Positions 8,492-17,892 of a stretch of DNA of 64,000 bases are shown here, in pieces. Under the pieces are notes generated by a model. That model did no database searches, was not told the origin of the DNA, and saw only the letters and a list, made by a program, of their open reading frames with translations. Position numbers and translations under genes: made by a program. How positions within the stretch are numbered: the stretch's first letter is position 1; every line of letters begins with the position of its first letter. Source of the DNA: Limosilactobacillus panis (GTDB lineage Bacteria; Bacillota; Bacilli; Lactobacillales; Lactobacillaceae); contig NZ_CP081855.1 in the NCBI RefSeq assembly GCF_019797825.1, positions 1,426,001-1,490,000 on the forward strand. The letters run 5' to 3'.

Positions 8492-9352
8492 ATGAAAAAA
8501 CTTTCCGATCAAATTCTTCACCAAGTAATCAAACCTCGTCCTGCCAACAGTTTTAAGGGAACCTTTGGTAAGGTCACCCTGGTAGGGGGCAATCGTAACT
8601 TTGGTGGGGCCATTATTATGGCCTCGACAGCTGCTGTATGTGCGGGGGCAGGCCTTGTGACAACGGCGACTGACGCCAGTAATTCCGGCGCCCTCCACTC
8701 CCAACTGCCGGAAGCAATGTTTGCTGATTTCACTAATGACAAGCAAGTTGCTGACCTTGTTAGCGCCGCAACGACGGTGGTTATCGGTCCTGGTCTTGGG
8801 GATGATAAAGCCAGTGAGCACATTCTCAAGAATGTTTTTTCCAGTGTCAAACCTGAGCAAAACCTAGTCATTGATGGTTCCGCCATTACTCTGATGGCTC
8901 GGGAAAATATTTCCCAGCCAGTAGCCAACGTAATCTACACGCCCCACGAAATGGAATGGCAGCGGCTCTCTGGCATTAAAATTGGTGAACAGACTGAGGA
9001 GAAGAACCGCGCCGTCCGTGATCAGCTCAACGCAATTGTTGTTCTCAAGAAGCACCACACAGAAATCTATACCGCTAATGAGGTTTACCAGTTAACAATT
9101 GGGACCCCCGCCCAGGCTGTCGGCGGAATGGGTGATACCCTGGCCGGAATGGTCGGTGGTTTCACCGCTGAATTTCACCAGGACGTTACCAAGGCCGTGC
9201 TGGCTGCCGTTTATGCTCACAGTGCAATTGCCGAGAAGATTGCGGAAAACCAATACATTGTTCTGCCCCACCAGATCAGTCGGGCTTTACCGACCTTTAT
9301 GAAGAAGATGGAACAAGCACCAAGTGAACACCACATTGGCTTCTTGAATTAA
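8492..9352 (+). CDS. nnrD: ADP-dependent NAD(P)H-hydrate dehydratase
   Basis: A 286-residue ribokinase-like enzyme of the YjeF C-terminal domain type. It repairs hydrated NADH and NADPH using ADP. The signature near the C-terminus is GGMGDTLAGMVGG, containing the catalytic GDxL aspartate. The reading frame is open back to 8387, but a ribosome binding site AAAGGAGA at 8476-8483 fits the ATG at 8492, and the family starts here (MKKLSDQ). The N-terminal epimerase domain found in fused homologues is absent. Confidence 0.92.
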   Translation: MKKLSDQILHQVIKPRPANSFKGTFGKVTLVGGNRNFGGAIIMASTAAVCAGAGLVTTATDASNSGALHSQLPEAMFADFTNDKQVADLVSAATTVVIGPGLGDDKASEHILKNVFSSVKPEQNLVIDGSAITLMARENISQPVANVIYTPHEMEWQRLSGIKIGEQTEEKNRAVRDQLNAIVVLKKHHTEIYTANEVYQLTIGTPAQAVGGMGDTLAGMVGGFTAEFHQDVTKAVLAAVYAHSAIAEKIAENQYIVLPHQISRALPTFMKKMEQAPSEHHIGFLN

Positions 9353-9458
9353 TTTCCCGGGAAACTAATTGCCAGAGGAAGTTGAATTCAGAAAGGCATT
9401 CGCGAATATGTCTTATCCGTGAAATAATTTTATATATGAAGCAATTTCCGGTATATGC

Positions 9459-9506
9459 AAAAGCCGCGGTTGATGAAAAATTTCCTCACCAACCGCGGCT
9501 TTTTAA
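9459..9506. terminator. bidirectional Rho-independent terminator
   Basis: A 14-bp stem, AAAAGCCGCGGTTG with CAACCGCGGCTTTT, lies between the convergent nnrD and flippase genes with A and T runs on both sides. Confidence 0.85.
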
Positions 9507-9507
9507 T

Positions 9508-11157
9508 CTAACGAATATGCAGTTTTTGCCGAATGGCTGCAGATCGGGGACCAATGATCTGGTCTGTCAAACGGAACTTGAGGGCGAGAAAGGCAAAGAC
9601 ACCAACACCCAGCATCACCCCTAAAATCAAGGCAAAAAAGGCCGTAAACCGACCATAAGGACTGACGAAGTGACCAATCAAGAGCATGAATGCTTTGGTA
9701 ACGACGAACATAATGATTGAGTAACAGAGAATCTGGTTAGTGGGCTTGGACATCTTGTAAAAGTGAAGGCCAAATTCCATATTGAAAGAATGCAGAATCA
9801 GGTAGTCAATCACAAACATTGACAGGCAGGTTGCCAATAGTGGTCCCAGGCCTTGCAGAAGCATGATACACGGGTACTGTAAAAGAAGCTTAATGATAAT
9901 GCCGATTCCCAAAAGCTTCATCATTCGCCGGTTTTCGGAAATTCCCTGCATCATAGCAGCGGCAACGGTATAAAGGCCCATCGGAATTGACACAAAGGCC
10001 GCAAATTGGAGGACCACGATCCCCGCCTGGTCATAACGGTAGAAAACCGTGTAAATCTGTTGGGCAACCGCTGCCAGACCGAGTGAAGCCGGAATCATTA
10101 CAAAGTAGAAGAGCAGCAGGACGTTTTCAATCTGCTTTCTAATCCCTTGCAGGTCGTTTTGGGCCCGGGCCGTCGCCAATAGCGGAATAACCGTCGCGGC
10201 CATGGCTGCCGCTAGGGAAATAATAATCGTGTACAGCTTGTTGGCATTGAAGGCAAACAGGGCGTAAAGAATCGTTTCCTGGTAATGGGTAAAGTGACCA
10301 ACCTGGAACAGCATGTGGGGGAAGGTAAACTGGTCAATTAGCTGGTAAACCGCCACCCCCGACTCAATGATAACAAACGGGATTGACTGGTAAACCATCC
10401 GGGCAATCAGCCCCATCGTTGATACCTGGAGGTTAGACTCTCCTTGACTAATCAGGTTGTTCATCTCTCGCCGGTGGCTCATCCAGGCCCAGGTCAGGAC
10501 CACAATGGCCCCAATTGCCCCGATAAAAGCCGCAAAGGTCGACTGGGTAACGGCCGCTACCCAGCTTCCCTTCTGAATCTTCATAATCAGGTAGGTGGCC
10601 GCTAGCATGTAGACAACCCGAAAGACCTGTTCTACAAACTGAGACATGGCGGATGGTGCCATCCAGTTATACCCCTGTAAGAATCCCCGACTCATCGCTA
10701 GGGCAGGGATAATCAGCACAGCCCAAGCCAGTGAACGCACCACCGGAATGACGTTTTGATCGCCATTATCCATCATCGGGGCGGCAAACATCATCACTGT
10801 CGCACAGACGACCCCCATCGCTAGAGCGACGTACATGCTCGAAATATAAAGGCGTCGACTGACCCCGTATTCATTCAGCCCGTTATAATGGGCAACCATC
10901 TTAGAGATTGCGGAAGGCAATCCCGCCGTGGCAATAATTAAGAAGATGTTGTAAATGTTATACCCCTGTGCAAAGAGGGCGTTAGCTTCGTTACTGTAAG
11001 CACCAAGCCACGTTACCCAAGGGATAACGTAAACGGCACCTAAGATTCGCGAAGTGATACTTCCTACCGTCATCCAAGCAGAACCGCTCAGCATCTTTGA
11101 TTGGGCGTCCTTATTCGGATTCACCACTTGCGAACCACCGTTATGTGTTTTAGTCAT
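9508..11157 (-). CDS. polysaccharide/lipid II flippase, MurJ/YtgP-SpoVB type
   Basis: A 549-residue polytopic membrane protein with about 14 hydrophobic segments, of the MVF/polysaccharide exporter superfamily. The N-terminal part (GSAWMTVGSITSRILGAVYV, then NIFLIIATAGLPSAISKMVA) is the pattern seen in YtgP and SpoVB, which are Firmicute proteins able to act as the lipid II flippase. It would move the undecaprenyl-linked wall precursor across the membrane. It stands alone between terminators. A teichoic acid or exopolysaccharide flippase is the alternative, but neither has pathway genes nearby. Confidence 0.85.
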   Translation of the reverse strand: MTKTHNGGSQVVNPNKDAQSKMLSGSAWMTVGSITSRILGAVYVIPWVTWLGAYSNEANALFAQGYNIYNIFLIIATAGLPSAISKMVAHYNGLNEYGVSRRLYISSMYVALAMGVVCATVMMFAAPMMDNGDQNVIPVVRSLAWAVLIIPALAMSRGFLQGYNWMAPSAMSQFVEQVFRVVYMLAATYLIMKIQKGSWVAAVTQSTFAAFIGAIGAIVVLTWAWMSHRREMNNLISQGESNLQVSTMGLIARMVYQSIPFVIIESGVAVYQLIDQFTFPHMLFQVGHFTHYQETILYALFAFNANKLYTIIISLAAAMAATVIPLLATARAQNDLQGIRKQIENVLLLFYFVMIPASLGLAAVAQQIYTVFYRYDQAGIVVLQFAAFVSIPMGLYTVAAAMMQGISENRRMMKLLGIGIIIKLLLQYPCIMLLQGLGPLLATCLSMFVIDYLILHSFNMEFGLHFYKMSKPTNQILCYSIIMFVVTKAFMLLIGHFVSPYGRFTAFFALILGVMLGVGVFAFLALKFRLTDQIIGPRSAAIRQKLHIR

Positions 11158-11263
11158 GATTCGTTAAATTCCTGCCTTCTTAAAAATAAACAATCCACAC
11201 CATTTTAGCGTGAAACTTTGCGGGGCGCAATTTCTTTTCTCTTTTTTAAATTTTACTTAAGGG

Positions 11264-11527
11264 CTAGTACTGGTCCAAGTCGACCGTTACCAGCTTGACG
11301 GTGCTTTCCGGATGTTCCCGCTTCACTGCCGCTAGGTCACTTGCTTGGGGGGCCTTTTCAAAGTGGCCCAGTTTATCATTAATGGTGATTGCCAGGCCCA
11401 GCTTGGCGAAGTCCATCGCCTCTTCCATTGTTTTCCCCTGGGTAAAGGCCTCCGGGAGGTCTGGAAAGTCCACCAGGATTTCCCCGTTCTTTACGGTAAA
11501 AAGGGCCGGATAAGAAACTAATTCCAT
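11264..11527 (-). CDS. HicB-like antitoxin-family protein (no HicA partner)
   Basis: An 87-residue protein with the HicB RNase-H-like partial fold: YPALFTVKNGEILVDFPDLPEAFTQGKTMEEAM, then a short helix and the C-terminal strand VKLVTVDLDQY. In type II systems HicB neutralises the HicA mRNA interferase. No HicA-sized gene with the double-stranded-RNA-binding fold lies on either side: the next genes are a flippase and leuS. There is also no separate DNA-binding helix-turn-helix tail. It is therefore a solitary member, common in lactobacilli, and should not be called an active toxin-antitoxin locus. Confidence 0.8.
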   Translation of the reverse strand: MELVSYPALFTVKNGEILVDFPDLPEAFTQGKTMEEAMDFAKLGLAITINDKLGHFEKAPQASDLAAVKREHPESTVKLVTVDLDQY

Positions 11528-11545
11528 TGTTATTCCTTTCTACGA

Positions 11546-11594
11546 TAAAAGGAACCACCTACTCAGCGTGACGCTGAATATTGGTCCCTTCTTT
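11546..11594 (-). terminator. Rho-independent terminator of leuS
   Basis: On the minus strand, a stem of AAGGGACCAATATTCAGCG with CGCTGAGTAGGTGGTTCCTT followed by a T-run, placed directly after the leuS stop codon and before the HicB-like start. Confidence 0.75.
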
Positions 11595-11604
11595 CATGTG
11601 CCTA

Positions 11605-14025
11605 TTACTTGGCAACGATGTTCACAATCTTGTTTGGTACGACAATAACCTTCTTGATGTCCTTACCATCAGTAAACTTTTTGACATGCTCATTGGCTAG
11701 GGCAACCTTTTCAGCCTCTTCCTTTGAGGTACCCTTAGTCATCTTAACCTTGGCCCGAACTTTCCCATTGACTTGCAAAATCATTTCAACTTCATTTTCA
11801 ACTAAGGCTTTTGGATCATACTTTGGCCATGGTTGGTAAGCAATCGTATCACTGATTCCAAAGTGACTCCATAATTCTTCAGCCACATGCGGAATGATTG
11901 GGGAAATCATCTTGACGAAGCCCTGCATGTATTCTGCTGGCAGGTCATCCGCCTTGTAGGCTTCGTTAACGAAGACCATCAGCTGCGAAATGGCGGTGTT
12001 AAAGTGCATCCGCTCATAGTCTTCCGTAACCTTCTTAACGGTTTGGTTGTAAACCTTAGTCAGCTTGCCATCGTTAAAGTTGGAGACCCGGTCACGAAGG
12101 TGATTATTATCATCCATCAGCAGGCGCCATACCCGTTGAATCCATTTGTAGGAACCGTGCAATCCTTCTTCGTCCCACGGAACAGATTCGGTCAGTGGGC
12201 CCATGAACATTTCATATAGACGGAGGGTGTCCGCACCATACTTGTCAACGATGTCATCAGGGTTAACAACGTTCCCCTTGGACTTGGACATCTTTTCGTG
12301 GTTGGAACCAAGGATCATCCCCTGGTTAACCAACTTCATAAATGGTTCCTTGGTTGGTACTAAGCCAAGGTCGTAAAGAACCTTGTGCCAGAAACGGGCG
12401 TAGAGAAGGTGCAGGACCGCGTGCTCAGCCCCACCGACGTAGAGGTCGACTGGTGACCAGTAGTCAAGGGCTTCTTTAGAAGCAAATTCCTTGCTATTGT
12501 GGGGATCGGTGTAACGGAGCCAGTACCATGATGAACCAGCCCATTGTGGCATGGTGTTTGTTTCCCGCAAGCCGTGACGTCCCTGGTCATCGTAAACGTT
12601 GACCCAGTCCTTAACGTTGGCCAGTGGGCTCTCACCGGTCCCTGATGGTTCAATGTTATCCGTGTCGGGCAGCTTCAACGGCAATTCGTCTTCTGGTACC
12701 AAGGTTGTCCGCCCGTCGTCCCAGTGGATAACCGGGATTGGTTCACCCCAGTAGCGCTGCCGACTGAAAATCCAGTCACGCAACCGGTAGTTGACCTTCT
12801 TGTGACCAGCGTCGTGTTCTTCCAGCCAGTCAATCATCTTGGCCTTGGCATTCTTGATGTTCAGACCGTCCAGGAAGCCAGAGTTAATGTGCTTGCCGTC
12901 ACCATCGAAGGCCCCCTCAGAGAGGTCGGCACCTTCGATAATGGGCTTGATTGGCAGGTCAAACTTCTTGGCAAAGTCGTAGTCCCGTTGGTCACCAGAA
13001 GGAACGGCCATCACTGCTCCGGTGCCGTATGATGCCAAAACGTAGTCACTAATCCAAATTGGCAGCTTTTCACCGTTGACCGGGTTAATGACGTAGGAAC
13101 CGGTAAATACCCCGGTCTTGTCCTTGTTTAGGTCGGTCCGCTCCAGGTCAGAACGACGGGAAGTCTCTTCCTTGTACTTAGCAACTTCGTCCTTGTGTTC
13201 TGGCGTTGTCAGTTGGTCAACCAGCTTTTTTTCCGGTGCCAAGACAACGTAGGAAGCACCAAAGAGGGTATCCGCCCGAGTAGTAAAGACTTCAATCTTC
13301 GTGTCTTCGTTACCGGCAACCGGGAAGAAGACGGCAGCCCCTTCAGAGCGGCCAATCCAGTTCCGCTGCATTTCCTTAACACTTTCCGGCCAGTCAACCA
13401 GGTCGAGGTCATCAATCAAACGGTCGGCGTAGGCGGTGATCTTCAGTACCCACTGCTTCATTGGCTTCCGGTATACTGGGTAGCCACCCCGCTTTGTCTT
13501 CCCGTCTTCAACTTCTTCGTTGGCAACCACGGTCCCGCCCATGAAGTTGGGTGCCCAGTTAACCATGATCTCGTTTTCGTATGCCAGGCCCTTCTTGTAG
13601 AGCTGTTCGAAAATCCACTGGGTCCACTTATAGTATTCGGGATCAGTCGTGTTGACTTCCCGGTCCCAGTCGTAAGAAAAGCCTAAGGACTGGATTTGCT
13701 TACGGAAGTGGTTAATGTTCTGATTAGTAAAGCTCTTTGGATTGTGCCCGGTCTTCAGGGCGTACTGTTCAGCAGGCAGGCCAAAGGCATCCCAACCCAT
13801 CGGGTGCAAGACGTTATACCCCTGCATCCGCTTCATCCGGGCCATTACGTCGGTTGCCGTGTAACCTTCGGGGTGACCAACGTGGAGCCCTTGACCTGAC
13901 GGATATGGGAACATGTCCAGGGCGTAGTATTTCTTCTGGTCCTTATTGATCTCCGCTTTAAACGTCTTGTCCTTTTTCCAAAATTTTTGCCACTTATTTT
14001 CAATTGCTGTGTGATCGTAAGCCAT
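11605..14025 (-). CDS. leuS: leucyl-tRNA synthetase
   Basis: An 806-residue class I aminoacyl-tRNA synthetase that charges tRNA-Leu. The HIGH-type motif is HVGHPEGY (about 47-54), the KMSKS loop is KMSKSKGN, and the editing domain with its Thr-rich [11 protein letters not shown] motif lies between. The frame stays open to 14151, but that stretch is the T-box terminator. The true start is [12 protein letters not shown] at 14025, behind the ribosome binding site AAAGGAGCAG. Expression is set by the T-box leader directly upstream, so the gene responds to uncharged tRNA-Leu. Confidence 0.97.
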   Translation of the reverse strand: MAYDHTAIENKWQKFWKKDKTFKAEINKDQKKYYALDMFPYPSGQGLHVGHPEGYTATDVMARMKRMQGYNVLHPMGWDAFGLPAEQYALKTGHNPKSFTNQNINHFRKQIQSLGFSYDWDREVNTTDPEYYKWTQWIFEQLYKKGLAYENEIMVNWAPNFMGGTVVANEEVEDGKTKRGGYPVYRKPMKQWVLKITAYADRLIDDLDLVDWPESVKEMQRNWIGRSEGAAVFFPVAGNEDTKIEVFTTRADTLFGASYVVLAPEKKLVDQLTTPEHKDEVAKYKEETSRRSDLERTDLNKDKTGVFTGSYVINPVNGEKLPIWISDYVLASYGTGAVMAVPSGDQRDYDFAKKFDLPIKPIIEGADLSEGAFDGDGKHINSGFLDGLNIKNAKAKMIDWLEEHDAGHKKVNYRLRDWIFSRQRYWGEPIPVIHWDDGRTTLVPEDELPLKLPDTDNIEPSGTGESPLANVKDWVNVYDDQGRHGLRETNTMPQWAGSSWYWLRYTDPHNSKEFASKEALDYWSPVDLYVGGAEHAVLHLLYARFWHKVLYDLGLVPTKEPFMKLVNQGMILGSNHEKMSKSKGNVVNPDDIVDKYGADTLRLYEMFMGPLTESVPWDEEGLHGSYKWIQRVWRLLMDDNNHLRDRVSNFNDGKLTKVYNQTVKKVTEDYERMHFNTAISQLMVFVNEAYKADDLPAEYMQGFVKMISPIIPHVAEELWSHFGISDTIAYQPWPKYDPKALVENEVEMILQVNGKVRAKVKMTKGTSKEEAEKVALANEHVKKFTDGKDIKKVIVVPNKIVNIVAK

Positions 14026-14057
14026 AAATTCTGCTCCTTTACAATTCTGTCCGCTAC

Positions 14058-14310
14058 TAGAATGATCGCAATAAAAAAGCCCCGCCGAAGCCCTAGCTTC
14101 AACGAGACGAAATTCAATCCGCGGTACCACCCGTTTTCTATGGTCACCCATAGCACTTAAGGCCTTAACGCGGCAGACGTCACTACCTACTCAATTCAGC
14201 AGCAATCTTCTAGACGAGTTCGCTAACAGTGCCCTCCTGCTTTCCACCACCAGCAGGTCTCTAAGAGTCGCACCGTTAACTACTACTTCTATCACGATCA
14301 AAAATATTAA
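14058..14310 (-). promoter_or_regulatory. T-box riboswitch leader of leuS (Leu specifier)
   Basis: On the minus strand the leader has the conserved T-box GGGTGGTACCGCGG (about 14119-14132), which forms the antiterminator bulge that contacts the tRNA acceptor end. An intrinsic terminator follows, with arms GTCTCGTTGAAGC and GCTTCGGCGGGGC and a run of Ts (about 14070-14108). Upstream is a stem I region with AGTAGTA and GGTGG elements. The specifier is most likely CTC in GCGAACTCGTC (about 14213-14223), a leucine codon that fits the gene controlled. Uncharged tRNA-Leu should favour antitermination. Confidence 0.93.
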
Positions 14311-14314
14311 TTGT

Positions 14315-14343
14315 ATTCTAACGTCCTCCCTGCCATTTTGCAA
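14315..14343 (-). promoter_or_regulatory. promoter of the leuS T-box transcript
   Basis: TTGCAA (14338-14343) and TAGAAT (14315-14320), read on the minus strand, are 17 bp apart and start transcription just before T-box stem I. The -35 box is 14 bp from the metK stop codon at 14357. Confidence 0.7.
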
Positions 14344-14356
14344 GGGGCCCACTAGA

Positions 14357-15544
14357 TTAACCTAAAATCTTTTTCAGTTCGTCAACCTTGTCCAGATGTT
14401 CCCAAGGCAGGTCAACATCGGTCCGGCCAAAGTGACCGTAAGCCGCCGTTTTTTCGTAGATTGGCCGCTTGAGGTCCAGCATCTTAATAATCCCGGCTGG
14501 GCGCAGGTCAAATACCTTCCGGACGGCAGCAATCAGTTCTGCTTCGGTCCGGGTCCCGGTCCCAAAAGTATCAATGGAAATGGAAACCGGTTCGGCCACC
14601 CCAATGGCATAAGCAACCTGAATTTCCAGCTTCTTGGCATAGCCTGCTGCTACCAGGTTCTTGGCAATGTAACGGGCGGCGTAACTAGCCGACCGGTCTA
14701 CCTTAGTGGCGTCCTTACCGGAAAAGGCCCCACCACCGTGGTGAGCAGCACCACCGTAAGTATCAACGATAATCTTCCGCCCGGTCAAACCGGCATCCCC
14801 TTGGGGACCACCAATGACAAAGCGCCCGGTTGGGTTGATAAAGTACTTGGTCTTATCGTCAAGCAAATCTGCTGGAATAACAGCCTTAATCACTTGTTCC
14901 TTCACGTCATGACGAATTTGTTCAAGGGTTGCTTCCGGATCATGTTGGGTACTCAAGACCACCGTATCTACCCGGAGTGGCTTATCATTATCGTCATACT
15001 CAACCGTTACTTCCGCCTTGGCATCTGGACGTAAGTAGGAAATTTCCCCTGCCTTACGCAACTTAGCAATCCGCTGCATCAGCTTATGGCTAAGCATCAG
15101 CGGTAGTGGCATGTATTCTGGCGTTTCATCGGTTGCGTAACCAAACATCAATCCTTGGTCACCAGCACCGATCTTATCAAGTGGGTCAGCATCCCCTTCA
15201 CGGGTTTCCAGGGAGTCATCAACCCCTTGTGCAATGTCAGGTGACTGTTCATCCAAGGAAGTGATTACGGCACAGTTATCAGCGTCAAAACCGTACTTTC
15301 CATCGGTGTAACCAATCTTACGAATCGTATTGCGAACCACCTTTTGGATATTAACGTAGGCCTTAGTAGAAACTTCACCAAAGACCAGGACTAACCCGGT
15401 CGTTACTGAAGTTTCTACAGCTGCCCGTGCATCTGGATCCTTTTCCAGCAGGGCGTCAAGAATGGCATCACTGATTTGATCGGCAATCTTGTCGGGGTGC
15501 CCTTCGGAAACGGATTCGGATGTAAATAGGTGTTTTTCTGTCAT
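14357..15544 (-). CDS. metK: S-adenosylmethionine synthetase
   Basis: A 395-residue enzyme that makes SAM from methionine and ATP. Conserved blocks are present: [11 protein letters not shown] near the N-terminus, [12 protein letters not shown], and GGGAFSGKD with the phosphate-binding lysine. The frame extends upstream to 15616, but the SMK box and its ribosome binding site GGGGGA fix the start at MTEKHLF (15544). Regulation is by translation: SAM bound to the leader hides the ribosome binding site. Confidence 0.97.
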   Translation of the reverse strand: MTEKHLFTSESVSEGHPDKIADQISDAILDALLEKDPDARAAVETSVTTGLVLVFGEVSTKAYVNIQKVVRNTIRKIGYTDGKYGFDADNCAVITSLDEQSPDIAQGVDDSLETREGDADPLDKIGAGDQGLMFGYATDETPEYMPLPLMLSHKLMQRIAKLRKAGEISYLRPDAKAEVTVEYDDNDKPLRVDTVVLSTQHDPEATLEQIRHDVKEQVIKAVIPADLLDDKTKYFINPTGRFVIGGPQGDAGLTGRKIIVDTYGGAAHHGGGAFSGKDATKVDRSASYAARYIAKNLVAAGYAKKLEIQVAYAIGVAEPVSISIDTFGTGTRTEAELIAAVRKVFDLRPAGIIKMLDLKRPIYEKTAAYGHFGRTDVDLPWEHLDKVDELKKILG

Positions 15545-15549
15545 TTTAT

Positions 15550-15652
15550 TAATTCCCCCATATTCTAGTCGAAACTTAACATTAGTTTTGTAGTTGCGGT
15601 TACAAGGCATCTTCACAAGGGGTACTCGTGAATCCTATCGGGAATTTGCTTC
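15550..15652 (-). promoter_or_regulatory. SMK box (SAM-III) riboswitch upstream of metK
   Basis: Read on the minus strand, the leader contains AAATTCCCGATAGGAT, a small apical hairpin, the invariant stretch GATGCCTTGTAACC (about 15594-15607), and the metK ribosome binding site GGGGGAAT (about 15552-15559). The last can pair with the ATTCCC near the 5' end. This is the layout of the SMK box, a SAM sensor found in Lactobacillales metK leaders in which SAM closes the Shine-Dalgarno sequence. A promoter candidate (TTGCTT, 17 bp, TGTTAT) lies just upstream. Confidence 0.93.
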
Positions 15653-15705
15653 ATAACAAAGACAATACTATCACAAAGCAACATTAATAATCAATTAAAA
15701 TAAAA

Positions 15706-16248
15706 TTAAAGGCGCGCATTGACGAGGCCGACTGCCGTCATAAATGAGTAGACAATTGTCGGGCCCATAAATTTAAACCCGTCCTTCTTCATCTGGGCCG
15801 CCATCTTCTTAGACGACATGGTCCAGGGGGCCAGGGGCTCACCCGGCTTAAGGATCAGGCGCTGGGGATGGTGGTCAACAAAGAACCAGATATAGTCATC
15901 AAAGTCTTGTCCAGCCCGCTGCATCTTATAGATAACCTGGGCATTATTAATGGTTGCTGCAATCTTCCGGCGGTTACGGATGATTCGCTTGTTAGCAAGT
16001 AAGCGGTCAACGTCATCCGGTGAAAAGGCGGCCACCTTTTCAATTAGAAAATCACTGAAGGCTTCTTCAAAGGCCAGCCGCCGTTTCCAAATCGTTGCCC
16101 AGGTTAGCCCGGCCTGAAAGAGTTCCAAACTCAGCATCTCAAACAAAAAACGCTCGTCATGAACCGGTAATCCCCAGTAGTGGTCATAATAATCCTGCAT
16201 CGCGGGACTGGTATCTGCCCATGTTGGCCGCTTGACTTTCATTGTCAT
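15706..16248 (-). CDS. tag: DNA-3-methyladenine glycosylase I (Tag family), zinc site missing
   Basis: A 180-residue base-excision repair protein of the Tag family, which removes 3-methyladenine from DNA. Recognisable blocks are FEMLSLELFQAGLTW (with the conserved Glu of the base pocket), RNRRKIAATINNAQ, and FKFMGPTIVYSFMTAVGLVN. In Escherichia coli Tag a zinc is held by Cys4, His17, His175 and Cys179. Here the N-terminal Cys is replaced (KRPTWAD), the YHDNEWG block reads YDHYWG, and the protein ends at GLVNARL before the His/Cys pair. The zinc snap is therefore absent, which is known in some family members. Glycosylase activity is likely but not proven. Confidence 0.88.
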   Translation of the reverse strand: MTMKVKRPTWADTSPAMQDYYDHYWGLPVHDERFLFEMLSLELFQAGLTWATIWKRRLAFEEAFSDFLIEKVAAFSPDDVDRLLANKRIIRNRRKIAATINNAQVIYKMQRAGQDFDDYIWFFVDHHPQRLILKPGEPLAPWTMSSKKMAAQMKKDGFKFMGPTIVYSFMTAVGLVNARL

Positions 16249-16269
16249 TACCCCCTAATAAATAAAATA

Positions 16270-16302
16270 ACCGCAGTCGCGAACCCGTGACTACGGCCTC
16301 CT
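16270..16302 (-). terminator. Rho-independent terminator of the MFS gene
   Basis: On the minus strand, CCGTAGTC and GACTGCGG form a stem followed by a T-rich tail, directly after the MFS stop at 16327. Confidence 0.6.
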
Positions 16303-16326
16303 ATTATTTAAATACGACAAACGCCA

Positions 16327-17763
16327 TTAATCTGCAACAGCTTTCTTGGTATTCTTCAGCATTAATGCCAAGATCAGACCAATGATCTCAATCACAACCA
16401 TCATGATAAATACCAGGTGGTAACCGTGAAGAGACGCTGTCAATGGTTGACTACCCGCGCCTTGTGCATGGCTGCTGGCGACCGTCAAAACAATCGTGGC
16501 AACCGCAACACCAGCAGACCCCAAGACTTGCCGAACGGTAGTAATTACCGCCGTACCGTGGGGAACCAGCTTGTTTGGTAAGGCGTTGGCCCCTAAAGTA
16601 ACCGCAGGCATCATCACAAAGGCGTTTCCACCTTCGATAACCATTGCGCAGAGAATCATTGCTAACAAGTTTAACCGGTTCAGCATCAACAGGCCAACGA
16701 CCCAGCCGCAGATAATCATCACCATCCCCACTAGCATTGTGGGTTTAAAGCCAATCTTGTCGGCTAATTTCCCCGTCAACGGATTAAGGATACTCAAGAA
16801 CACCGCCCCAGGAACCAGTGACATTCCAGAAACGAATGGACTAACCTTGAGAACCCCCTGGTAGTAAAGGGGAAAAATAATGGTTGTAACAATTAAGGCA
16901 ATGTAGGAAATCGATGTTAAAAGAACTGCCAAGTCATAGTTGAAGGTCTTTAAGACCCGCAGTTCCAGTAATGGTTCATCTAGGTGTAACTGCCGGTAGC
17001 AGAACCAGGCCAAGGCGAGAATACTGATTATCATAATGACACCGTTGAGTCCCCAATTGACGTTGTGCTTGGCAGCAAGGTTAACGACGTACATTACTCC
17101 GATCAGGCCAATTGAAAGAAACACCGACAGCCAGTCGAGACTGGTTTCGTGCCGGGGCATAACATCCCGAATCAGCCCCGTACCGGCGAGAACAATAATC
17201 AGGGTAATGATAATCATGAAGAGGCCGAAAAGACTCTTCCAGTCAAAAAATTTCAAAACGATTCCGGAAACAATAGGGCCACACGCCAAGGCAGACCCCA
17301 TGACTAATCCGGCAATTCCCATAGTAGTCCCCCGGTTAGCCTTCGGAGTGATTTCCAGCAGTACCGACTGGTAGGACGGGAAAAGGACACCAACAGCAAA
17401 GGCCTCCATTGCCCGGCCGACCATCATGAACCAAAAGCCATTTGTCCCCCAGCTTGCGGGCGTGAGGACAATCATCAATGATCCAATATCAAACAGGGCC
17501 AGGGCACCAATAAACATTGTTTTAAAATTCAGATTGTTTAGCATCCAAGGACTAATCGGCATGCTAACACACATTACCAGCATAAAGCCGGTTGTTAGCC
17601 ACTGGACCGTATTAGCTGAGATTCCAAAGGCATTCATCAATGTCGGGTAGGCCGTCGAAAGCGATGACTGACTAATCGACATCGTGAATGTCCCCACCAG
17701 TAAGGTAAAAATAAACCAAAAGCGGCTATAAGAGCGTCCGTTTTGGTCAACATCTCTTTCCAT
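16327..17763 (-). CDS. MFS drug exporter, DHA2 (14-helix) family
   Basis: A 478-residue polytopic protein with the DHA2 pattern: N-terminal FTMSISQSSLSTAYPTLM with the helix 1 motif, VQWLTTGFMLVM in helix 2, and about 14 hydrophobic segments. Proteins of the EmrB/QacA type export drugs, dyes or bile-like compounds using the proton gradient. It is divergent from a PerR-like regulator gene, so the two share a 130-bp control region. Whether peroxide or the regulator affects its expression is unknown. The substrate cannot be predicted. Confidence 0.88.
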   Translation of the reverse strand: MERDVDQNGRSYSRFWFIFTLLVGTFTMSISQSSLSTAYPTLMNAFGISANTVQWLTTGFMLVMCVSMPISPWMLNNLNFKTMFIGALALFDIGSLMIVLTPASWGTNGFWFMMVGRAMEAFAVGVLFPSYQSVLLEITPKANRGTTMGIAGLVMGSALACGPIVSGIVLKFFDWKSLFGLFMIIITLIIVLAGTGLIRDVMPRHETSLDWLSVFLSIGLIGVMYVVNLAAKHNVNWGLNGVIMIISILALAWFCYRQLHLDEPLLELRVLKTFNYDLAVLLTSISYIALIVTTIIFPLYYQGVLKVSPFVSGMSLVPGAVFLSILNPLTGKLADKIGFKPTMLVGMVMIICGWVVGLLMLNRLNLLAMILCAMVIEGGNAFVMMPAVTLGANALPNKLVPHGTAVITTVRQVLGSAGVAVATIVLTVASSHAQGAGSQPLTASLHGYHLVFIMMVVIEIIGLILALMLKNTKKAVAD

Positions 17764-17817
17764 TTTTCTTCCCCTCTTTTAGAATTATTATTATTTACTA
17801 AATACTAATTATATATT

Positions 17818-17869
17818 TTGAATCTAAGCTTGTAAATGATATAATACTGTTAGATTATAACTATTTTAA
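17818..17869 (+). promoter_or_regulatory. perR promoter with Per-box-like operator
   Basis: A promoter TTGAAT (17818-17823), 16 bp, TATAAT (17840-17845) is followed by TTATAACTATTTTAA at 17855-17869. The latter differs by only two bases from the Per-box consensus (7-1-7 inverted repeat TTATAAT-N-ATTATAA). It lies just after the transcription start, which suits autorepression by the gene product. Confidence 0.7.
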
Positions 17870-17892
17870 ATTAAATGAAAGGAGAGTTGTTC

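Noticed and set aside
11264..11527. Toxin-antitoxin locus
   Set aside because: Only a HicB-like protein is present; no HicA partner is found within the flanking sequence.
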